A stretch of DNA of 64,000 bases, taken from the NCBI GenBank assembly GCA_949318235.1, contig OX439131.1, positions 26,227,403-26,291,402 of the forward strand, read 5' to 3'. This document shows positions 10,998 through 21,958 of this stretch, one piece after another (position 1 is the stretch's first letter; every line of letters starts with the position of its first letter). The position numbers and the translations under genes are program-made. A model generated the notes under the pieces. That model saw only the letters and a list, made by a program, of their open reading frames with translations. It ran no database searches and had not been told where the DNA came from. Source of the stretch: Ecdyonurus torrentis. Lineage: Eukaryota; Arthropoda; Insecta; Ephemeroptera; Heptageniidae.

Positions 10998-11077
10998 AGT
11001 TATTTGAATTCACATGTAAACTATAAGCTAGATAATAAGAAACCACTCAATAATGTCAGAGAGCAAGATTATGTAGA

Positions 11078-12350
11078 TCAATGATTGTAGTCTGGAATAT
11101 CTGAAGCTTGGTATATGATGTGCCCTCGACACAAAGGCATATCAAACTGCACGATTAGCTAAAATCAAAAGACAAAAGAAAAACATTATTATAATTCAAA
11201 CAGATTTAATAAATCTTAATGAAGGTTAAATCCATGAGGCACACAGGAAAAGTTAAGGGGTCCTATCATTTCCTATCTTATTGACTATAATGAGATATAA
11301 GATTTTATTTTTTTCATTTATTCTAGTAAAAGATTAAAAATTAAACACTTTTTATTACTATGCATTTTCTAATTTTTTGCATAGAACGCACTGGAAATTG
11401 TGTCCAATATTTTTTTGCCACAAAAAAATAAAACTGGTCGAAATAGGTGGATATTAGGTAGACACTCGGAGAACATGGACCTTTTCACCAGTTTTCTCCG
11501 AGTGTCCCTAAAGGTCCACGAGTCGTGTTTACTGGGTAATGTTAAAATACATAATTGCAGATCACTGCAATTGCAGATGGTGGTCCTAAGGCTCCTTTAC
11601 CAATAACAGCAGATCCACCCCTTTTTCGTTTATTGGGTGACGTATACAAGAATGTTCATTTAGCAGTCCAGAAATCAGATCAATTGCAGATATAATTATA
11701 AGAATTAAAATATTATATGCAAGCATTAAAATATAATGTATATTTAAAAATGTCTAAAGTGATTCATAAACCATAATTATTACTTAATTATAATAAATTA
11801 ATAATATAATTTATAACTATGTAAATTAATTCGTTTAGCTTCAAAAATAAGAAGTTATTTATTTATTAAAAATAAATCAGCAGCTATGTAGAATTTAATT
11901 AAAGAACAATGTGGTTATACTCAAAAAGAACCTATAAAAGAAATAATATAAATGATAAAATTACAAATGATCCTGAAATTGTTGTAAATTATTTTGGCGA
12001 GCATTATGTAAATTGTATTAAAGAAATAAAAAATCAATTTACAACAGAGCTTATTCAGAAACTAAAATATAGAGAGCATTATACAGTGTTATACAGTGTA
12101 TGATGTATGATACAGTACGCACATATGCAGTATTACACAAACAAAACTATAATATGTTATACAGAGAAAACGCTTTAGAATTAATCTAAATATAATGTTT
12201 ATGCATTAAGTTTACTTAATTTACCTGCTTCTTTAAAAATTCTTCAACTTCACTATCCAAAAAATTACTTTCTTTGTGAAGTTCTCGTATCCCAAATAAA
12301 TGTGAATGTTGTTTGTTTACATCGATCACATGGTGGAACAATTTTTTCCC
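11078..12350 (-). CDS. Candidate small two-exon gene of unknown function upstream of POLI
   Basis: Exon A (about 12350-12225, 5' limit uncertain) reads HVIDVNKQHSHLFGIRELHK, then ESNFLDSEVEEFLKKQ, and ends at a GTAAAT donor. Exon B (11158-11078) follows an acceptor TTTTGATTTTAG in matching phase and reads LIVQFDMPLCRGHIIYQASD, then IPDYNH and a stop. The acidic/hydrophobic spacing of exon A suggests a helix. I do not recognise the family. No in-frame ATG is visible in exon A, so either a further 5' exon exists or this is a 5' leader that happens to stay open. Inverted CCAAT boxes near 12355-12375 suggest a promoter. The stop is only 80 bp from the POLI ATG with no poly(A) signal between, so both could share a transcript. 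Confidence 0.4.
11576..11680 (-). pseudogene. Duplicated fragment of the INTS3 penultimate exon
   Basis: GATGGTGGTCCTAAGGCTCC and the following 80 bases repeat INTS3 exon sequence at about 14294-14395, with scattered substitutions and small indels (for example an extra AT in GACGTATACAAG). Only about 100 bp are retained. The fragment lies in the putative intron of the small gene beside POLI. It cannot encode a functional product. Confidence 0.8.
11880..12110 (+). pseudogene. Possible LINE reverse-transcriptase linker fragment
   Basis: One frame reads KITNDPEIVVNYFGEHYVNC, then IKEIKNQFTTELIQKL. The pattern (ITND, then NYFxxHYVN) resembles the segment between endonuclease and RT in Jockey/CR1-type LINEs, where SITNPxEIANxFNxYF is common. 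No RT catalytic motif follows. Assignment is tentative. Confidence 0.3.
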
Positions 12351-13249
12351 TCCAATTTAACAGCCAATCAGCAAGCGTCGAAGTCAAAGCCCGTCAAAAT
12401 TTAAAAAAAAATCATCACTCATCGGACGAAAGGTGCACTTTCTTGTAATCATAATTCATAAGCGAAATTACGATTGCTAACGCACTAACAAAGTAAAATC
12501 CTACACAGAAATACAGTGTGATAATAACATAATGCCAAATATAGAAATCATGTGCATTTATTTACAATTACATTTACAAGTCCATAAAATTCTTGTAAAT
12601 TTTAGACCATAAAATGATGGAACACAATTCAGTTTTATTTTAAGTGCAGGGAGTAAAGCTTTTTTATTATTGTATACATTTACAAATAATTAAATATTTG
12701 AAAACATGGTTATTTTGTTTATTTTTTACTCTATTTATTATCCTGTTTTTTATTGATTTTTGTGGTTTATTTTAAAAAATTAGAGTACTAACAATGAAAA
12801 ACATTGCAATATATATATATTTTTTTTTTATAAATAAATTTGCAACCATTTTTCCGTTGTCAGCCATTTAATTGAGTTATTTAGTTAAAAAAAATTAAAG
12901 GTTTCAAGTTCTTAAATTGTCTAAAAATTGTTGTTTATACCATACAAGTTGGTAAATGTTTAAATCATTTCTGTATAAAATACTGCCTACTACACAACAA
13001 ATATATTGCCTAAATCGCAGTTTTAACATCACAATTTCCTCCGACATGAGGGGCTTTATGCTTATTTAACATTTAGATCTATTATCATTTTTATGCACAT
13101 ACAAGTACATTTTATGGTAATTATCATGTCCAACCAAGGCATGTGGTAAAATGTTTTGGTTAAATTATTAATTTAAAACATTTAACACTTAGTATATTGT
13201 CTTATTATTGTAATATATTTCACCAGTTCATTTAGAATAAAAATCTGAA

Positions 13250-13653
13250 TCAATCACTATCAGAGTTCACAGGATTTGTCTTTTTTCTTTTTTTAGCTTG
13301 CTTTGGTTTTATGATTTCTTCCTCCTGAAACACACAGAAAATTATAACGCATTAGTTGCTGTATGATCAGCAATATTTTATTTAATTTCTTTATGTAAAA
13401 TTATATATCAAAAAAGTCAAATAGTTTTCTTGTATCTGAGAAAATGTATCATGCAACCTCTAACCATAACTCTTCTCTTCATACAACTCGTAGTCGCATC
13501 AAAAAGTTTCAGTTACGAGAAAGTTATTTGACTTCATCGATTAAATGTTAATGTAAGGAGCAAAATTGAATGTGTGACATGATTGATAAATCAAGATTGG
13601 ATATTAACATATTACCTTATTATTTCAATCGCAATGAGTTTTTGTTTTTTCCT

Positions 13654-13695
<42 letters not shown>

Positions 13696-16471
13696 TATAT
13701 TTTAAAAGTGATTTTTTTTAAACAGTAATCGGACTCCAGCAGATAGAAGTTTGTCATTAAATAATTTGGTATACATATCCCCCAATTTTTAATAGCTCAA
13801 GGACAACTGCATAATATATTTTTTTACTCAAATTGAGATCATGTTTTTTTCATAACAGGAAAATTGCAAATTTATCCAATTTGGTATGGTAAAATATATT
13901 ATCACAATTGTGTGTATAACAATTATTTTAATGATCATTTTACAAAGATATTTAAATTTTACTATCGCAATAATGAAGATAATCCATGTTGAAAATTTTA
14001 CCTCACTAGAGTCTTCTGTGCTGTCAGAGATGACCTCCTTGACTGATCTACCTCGTTGTGTAGTCTTAGCTGTTGAGGCAGCTTTCCTGGTCCCTCGGCC
14101 ACCTGCTCCCGAACCTCTAGGTGTCAGATCCTCTGCTAACGCTAACAGGTCACTGAATCGTTTCTTCTGTGCGTCTGAACATGTGGCTTGTACTTGTTGT
14201 AATGCACGTTGCATGCTATCCAAGAGGAAGAAGTGAGGAGAATGTTTGCTGAACTGACGAAGCTGATCTAAATGTGCTAAAATTTGTTCCATTGATGGTG
14301 GTCCTAAAGCTCCTTTACCAGTAACAGCAGATCCACCCCTTTTTCGTTTATTTGGTGACGTACAAGAATGTTTATTTAGAAGTCCAGAAATCAGATCTGC
14401 AATCTTATCTTCATAATCTTGCATCCAGTACTTTAATAATGAAACAACAAAGTGGTCATGTGCCTTCACATCTCTTCCAAGAAGTGTTTTAATTAGATCT
14501 AATGTTGGTCTGTAACAGAAGATAAATAACATTAACACGTAATTTGAAAAATTACTTAAAATCATAACAGAAACGCGTCATATGTAGTAGCCAAGTTTCT
14601 TTATTTTCATTTTCTACTACGTAGCAATAAGATTTTCTTTTTAAGCAATATGTCGATGCTGTTGCGGCTAAACCACGCTTCTACTTTCAGCGTGTTTCCT
14701 TACTTTCACGCATCTACGTTTATCGCGATAGCCATGAAAACGCGTATCTACATTTATCGCGACAACAGGTAAACACATTTCTACACCTGTTTTCCTATGT
14801 AGAAATGTGTTTACCTGTTGTCGCGATAAATGTAGATACGCGTTTTTATGGCTATCGCGATAAACGTAGATGCGTGAAAGTAAGGAAACACTCTAAATGT
14901 AGACGCGTGGTTTAGCCGCAACACCACCGATGTACTATGGTATGTATATACCGAGCATTCATTCATTGTTTCTTAGTGGTTTCAAACTCTAAAATGCTTT
15001 ATTGACCTTTGAAAATATTATTTTAAGGTGCATAGTAAATTTATTGAAATCCTGTTGCTAGCTAGGCAAAATAATAATATAATTTCCAATATTTATAAAT
15101 TGAGCTAAAAATGTATAAAACATCACAAAAACACAGCACAGTACAGTAGAACAACATTTTTCTGAATATATACCTTTCTTGTTTCATAAAAAGCGTGATA
15201 CTGGACAGAGCTTCTGCATGGCAACTGAACTCCAGTTTGGGTAAGATGGGGATGATGTCATCAATAGGGATGTTATGAGCTTCAATGAGATGCCATAAAC
15301 AACACTGTTCAAAGGTTTCCCACTCAAGTGACTCTTGTAGCACTGCTAAGAACGAATCTTTGTTGAATATCACCAGTTTACCCTGTAAATCAACAATTTT
15401 ACATATTATTATGCATTCTTTAAATATGAAATATTACAATGGAAATAACAGAGTACTAAAACCATAATGGTTGTGATAATAATATAAAAGGAAATGATAG
15501 TAATTTCTTCATTGTATAATGAAAAAGCAACGGTTTAGAGGACAACTATAGGCAAATTTGATCACATCTGCTTCTGTTTCTACATACTACGCATGAACAG
15601 TACCTTCAAAAGGATGGGGATGTGATCAAAATTGCTTAAAGTTGGCCTCAAAATAGTTGCTTTTTTATTGGTCAATACACAGCATTTTGTACTAAAAATA
15701 AGCAATACAGCAAAGTGCAAATTTCCAACTCAAAATGTTGTATATAAAAAAAAAATAGTGTCCTTTCCTTTTATAATCCTTTTCCTTTTAGAAAAACCAT
15801 TGTGGTTGATTTATTGACTCTTTTTTTTTTTTTTTTTTTTTAATTAAATATTAGGGAGAGTTTGTGAAAAAATAACGACTTCACAATGATGCAATAATTT
15901 TCTTCTTTTAATAAAAGATTTTTCCTTATCATTTCATATCTCAAAATGAAATATTAATATTGACAGTATCAAAATCTAATGTTGCCTCTATGCAGTAGAC
16001 AATAAGTTCCTCAGTTTTATGATATACTCAGGTAGGTTTGTAACAGCCACTTGATGTTAACTTTTTATTATATCTCATTGAATGCTCAACACATATTTTC
16101 TGGGTACTTGACAATTTTGATAAATTAAAAGATTAACGAGTAATCTTCAATCACATTCTTGAATTAATCTGGTACACAATTTTTATTTTAAAATTAAAAG
16201 GTTAGTACATACTACATGAAATTCAATATTGAAATTAAGTAGAGATATCTCACAAACGGAACTGTCACAAAATATAAAATTAACATGAAGTTACAGTCAA
16301 AAATTACTTAAAACATGTAGTTGTCAAACACATGCAAAAACAATCAAATATTTCAATTGTAACAATTTGACAATAACATGTAAATGCGAAAATTGAAATT
16401 TTAATGTCAACTCTTTTGTCAAATTATAATATTTTTAAAATGAAAATTTTAATAAAAAAAAATAATAGGCC

Positions 16472-16504
<33 letters not shown>

Positions 16505-17311
16505 TGAAACAAAAAATTGGTTTTAAATTTAATTGTTATTAGAAGTCTAAATTATTTGTTGTGTTGGAGTTGGATATAAATTGCGTAGAAAGTATTATTG
16601 TAAAAGTAAGGTTCCTCATGTGAATAATGGCAGACCCAAGTTGTTAACTTACTTTTTAATTAAAGGAATTGAACACATTTAACAAAAAACATGTCTAGTA
16701 TCCTAACATAACCTATAAACGTTAATTTGACCGGAGTCATTGATTTCTAATTTATTTTCCATTTACAAAATGTCAGATGCATGTTTATGACGTCACAGCT
16801 TACTAGTCCACTCGCACGGAAACAGGCAAGCTGTGACGTCATAATCATGCAGCTGACATTTTGTTAATGTAAAATAAATTAGAAATTAGAAAATTCCAGC
16901 CAAATCAACGTTGATATTTAGGTATGTTGGGATACTAGACATGTTTTTTTTTGTTCAAAGTGTTCTATGCCTTTAAGTAACCCCATGTGTTATACTTACT
17001 TGTAAAACAAGGCAGATGAGAGCTTGCATCTGACCAGCATCCACAGTCTCTAGAAGTAAGCGCAGAAGTTTGGTGTTTCCTTGAGTTAAGTTGGGCAGTC
17101 TGTGGTAGATCTCAGGTACGAGCCAGCAAAACATAGGCACATCTTCTTCCTGGCAAACCTGGTAGCATAAAACATAAGTCAGCAAAATATTTGTGCAAAT
17201 AAAATAATTTCTTCACTCAAAGCTGTCTACACTTTGGGCTTTAGCTTAATAAAGTTTAAGATAAGATAACAATTGTTAAATACAATCTATTTACTATAGA
17301 GCTAACTGATA

Positions 17312-17349
<38 letters not shown>

Positions 17350-20300
17350 AAGATTTGCACTTACTTTTAAGTCAGTAAGCAAACATTCAATGAGGTCTTT
17401 CTCCATACACTGACAGTAATCCTTGTACACACTAAGACTGCAATTCTCTAGTTCCATTGTACTAAAAATAAAATAAGAAAATTATTATTACCAATACAAA
17501 AACTTCTTTTTTATTGTTATTATTAGGCCTATTATTTTAATAAATGTACTCAATTTACCTTGCTTTAAGAAAGTATAACATGAGGTAACCAATTCTTGCT
17601 ATTTTATTATTCATCTCTACCAAGATCTGCAACAAAGGCCGACTATTTGCATTGCTGTCTTGCATTTGGACGAGATTACGGAAGATTACAAATAAGGGTC
17701 GTCCAATACTTTCTTCTATGTTCCTGAAATATCAATATACATTGATTATGACATTACGTTTCTCAATTATATAGAGTGGGGTATCGTATATTTTTAATGA
17801 ATGAATAGATAGCAACACTATATTAAATTTCCAAGGCACTAGTATTTCTCAAACTTCAGACACCAATACAGTACATTGAACTTACTCTTCGTTTCCCTCT
17901 TCAGGGAAAACCTTGGGTTCCAACTGATGTCTCAGTACAGAGCAGAGACAGGTAGCAAGATTTGTAGTGACTTCATCATCAGGCTCCTCTTGTATCACCA
18001 GTTGTACCAGCCTCTCCATAGCTTCACACCTAGCATACAATACAAAGTATTAGCAATCAAACCAAGGAAATTGAAGAACTTTTTTGTTTGGATATATTAT
18101 CAACAGGAAAACCAACAAGCGCCTTACCAAAATGAAGTCCACAGTTAGGTAAAGATCTTGATGGCTGTTAAAACCAATGTTTACATTAATTAAGATATTT
18201 CGAAGGTAAAGACCAAACGACCCTCTTCTTCAGTTGATGAAGACAATTGTTGCACTCAAAGCGTCTTAATTAATGTAAATATTTGTGTTAATTGTAACAT
18301 TAAGATCTTCACCTAGCTATGGACTTTATCGTGGTAATGCGTTTATTGGCTTCCCTATTCTTTCATTTGATAATATATAAAACAAAATACTTAGGTAACT
18401 TCTTATCAATATTAGATGGAAAAAAAAAAAAAGAAAAAAAAAGAACTCACTGCACTTCCTTATCTTCATTATTCAGAGCTTCTACTGCTTGTCGGAACTC
18501 TCCTTCAAGCAGTGATGATGTATCATCTTCTACGCTGGCACCATAAGTTGGTGATGGCTTCTCCTTTAGGCGTACTTTAGCTGAAATAAAATACAATATT
18601 ACAATATAAACCCATTGTATATAAAATAATTTCAATTTAATTACACTTTTGAATTATAGGTGTAACCAGTACATCAAAAAGTTAGCTGCTTAAAGAGGAC
18701 GCATTTGTATTCTTTTTAATGTAACAGAAATCCTTTTAAAATATATTTTCAATTTAAGAACCATGCATTTTAACAGGTAACTTTATGACAAATACATTCT
18801 CAAAACAAGCCAAAAGCCTTTATAATATGTAGTCTGCAACTAAATTTAAAGTACAAACCCTTAAATATAATTACAAACATAATAATATAAAAACAACTAG
18901 CTGAAAAATAGATCAACAAAACCACATGCAGCTTTGATGGTGATTTGGGAATGAACTGTAAAATATATTTGAAAATCATATAAAAGACCAACTACAAACC
19001 ATAAAATGATAACTCAACTTATGCATATTTACAAATGCTAAAAAGTTGAGGTTAAAAAATACACTTAAGGCACACAATAGAGATATAAAAGGTTTGTTAC
19101 ATTGCTCACCGAGTGGAATGTCATCATCATCATCTTCTTCTGTTTCATCATCCTCACTGAATACTGGATCCTTATCATGGTTATTGGTATCTCCATCCAA
19201 CATCCCAGACTGGTCTTTGATCTGAGGTGTGCTCCCCGAGAAATCTTCAAGTTTGCCTATATCAGGTAACAAAGTTGTATGACCTGTTGTATTTGCAACA
19301 CTAGAGTCATTCAACTTGCCGTCAGGATGAGAAGATGGTAGAACAAACTCCTTAAATGCCTCTCGTACCATCAGTCGTAATTCTCGGTCTAATTTTGGAT
19401 TATCAAATATTGGACTTAATGTTTGTAATACTCTTTTATCCAAGATTTGCCTAAGAGATGAAAATATTCCAGCTTGTACTTTATCAGTAAGAGTTGGGCA
19501 GAAGTTTGGGATAATCTGAAATATAAGACACCATTCAAAGTTAGTAACATGTTTTTAAAATGTTAAGATTGTGTACTTTGATTTTTTTTTTTTTTTTTTT
19601 TTTTTTTGTAAAATTACCCTGCACAAGAAATCCAAGAGAGTTGCTGTAACTGCTGGATGAGAACGCATAGAATGATACATCACAAGAATTGCAGGTTCTA
19701 GAAGAATAAAATAAACATAAGACAAAATACAAATATTTAACATACTGAATCAACATTTACAATAAAAGCACATTTCAAGGTTGTTCTACTATATTGACCT
19801 ATGTGCAATTGAACTTGAAGATTTTTTTTTTTTTTTTTTAGATTTTTCTATTTCAGGTTATTTGCAGCAAAAAAAAAATTGTTTCAACATCAAATGGACA
19901 TTGGCCCATATAGCGGAACAACGTCGATATCACAAAAATTGCACATAAAATAAAAATGCCAATTACCTATATTCATAATATTGTCTTTTTCTGGATCAAA
20001 GAATAACCAGTCATAGAATAATGCTAATTTGGCATTTGAAGCAGCTACATTGGATGTACAAGTTGTTAGTAGCCATCCAATCACAGCCCATCGTGGGATA
20101 ATATCTGAGCAAAGCAGCTCATTGGTTGGGTGAATTACACCCACAATAAACCTTATTAAATCACATCTCAGCGACTGAGACTCAACTGTGGCCAGATACT
20201 GAAAAATAAATAAATTATTATTTCAAAAGAATGCATTAAATATCTTGTTAAACTTATAATTACAATTTTTGAAAGAATAAATTTTTACCTGTCGCTGAAA

Positions 20301-21924
20301 CCAGTCCTGGTATCTTTTGTGCATACCAAATCGTACTGCTGAGGTAAGGAATACTATTTTCTTTTCCATATCAGGAGTGAGTCTTGATTGAAGGAACCTA
20401 CGTGACGTTCTTGTTTGCAAAAGTTGAAGTATTCCTGAATAAAATAAAAATATTGTAATTATGTGTATCAATTAATACATAACAAAATTGATACAAAAAA
20501 AAACTTACAAAATAGATGATAATAAAAAATATTTGATAGAAAAACACATAAGATAGATTAGGAAAAATTGGAGAATGGGAAATAGTATGAGCTTAAACTA
20601 ACAGGGACGCTGTTGTACTCATACTATCTCCCATTCTCCAATTTTTCCTACTCTATCCTACTTTATTTATGTGTTTTTCTATCAAATCTTTTTAATTGTC
20701 AATTATCTCATACACAATTTTTCCCAATATTCTTTTACAAATTATATTATTATTATTATAAATACCTGAAAAATTTGCACTGAGTGTTCTAGGAGCATTG
20801 TACATGTCTTTCCATAAAGCTTCAAATTCTGGTATTTTGGCTACATTTTGCAGAAGCCTGACCAAGTCTCTACCAATAATGAGACATTCATTGAATTTCT
20901 CTCTTAATAAGTTGATTGTGAAGGTAACTTCCTTTTGTCTCAATACTGCAAGGTGTACTCCTCCATGGTCTTCAATTAGCCTTAAGTAAGTGTACACAAC
21001 TGATGCAATCAGGAGTGGGAATTTATCCATCCATCCACTACAAAACAAGTTTAAATTACCATTATTATCAGTTACAAAAATGTAAATTTATGCAATTATG
21101 AAATACAAGCTTTCTGCGTTTCTTATCAAATAACTGAAAAAGTAGGGCAATGTTTATTTGACAATAACAATTCAAAATACTGTGATCCTTAAAACATGCT
21201 TGCACACAAAAGAAATTCATTTCTTCAATAACACTACCATTTGCTGGCTCAATGACAAGAAACAACCCCTTCTCTTTATATACGAAATAAAATAAATACC
21301 AAGTTAAGTATCACTATGATTTAGTATGTATTACCGATATTCTGCAAAGATATCTAGCAGTGCCTCAGCAAGAGCAAGATTGCGATTAGACACATCTCCT
21401 CCAGCTACATTACGTAGTAGATTCAAACAGAATACGTCAACTCCCTGGACTGCATTCCTTATCATTTCCCTTAGTAGCCATACTAATTGTTGTCGTACAA
21501 CCTCTAACAATCGTGAGAAACGTTCAACCACAAGTTGTGACAGATGAAGCAATACCAAGTTCATACCATCTCGTGACAGTAAAGTCAAGTCTCTATAGCC
21601 CTGTAACAAAACAAATATAAATTATTACAATTATGTATATCTTGATATAGAACGAAGGGGACAAAAATTCAAAAGTAATTTAAAAGTCAACATAAATTTG
21701 AAATACGTACTTTAGCAGCATTTTGTGGTTCTGTAAGTATCATAACCAGTAAGCCAATAGAGATGTCCTCATGATTGCGGGCATCTTTGCTGATGGCACT
21801 ATTAAGTGCATCATTTGCCTCCTTGTCTGAGAGTCCTGAGATTAAATTTTGCAGAACATTGTAGCAGCGATCAAATTTCTGTAACAAAAATATAAAGAAA
21901 ACCTTAAAATTTTGGTACGTACTG

Positions 21925-21958
<34 letters not shown>

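Noticed and set aside
13828..14565. Continuous 245-aa ORF at INTS3 exon 15
   Set aside because: Only 14509-14002 is exon; both ends read into intron, with clear splice sites.
20798..20989. Plus-strand ORFs opposite INTS3 exons (also 21326, 13886)
   Set aside because: Antisense shadows of conserved exons.
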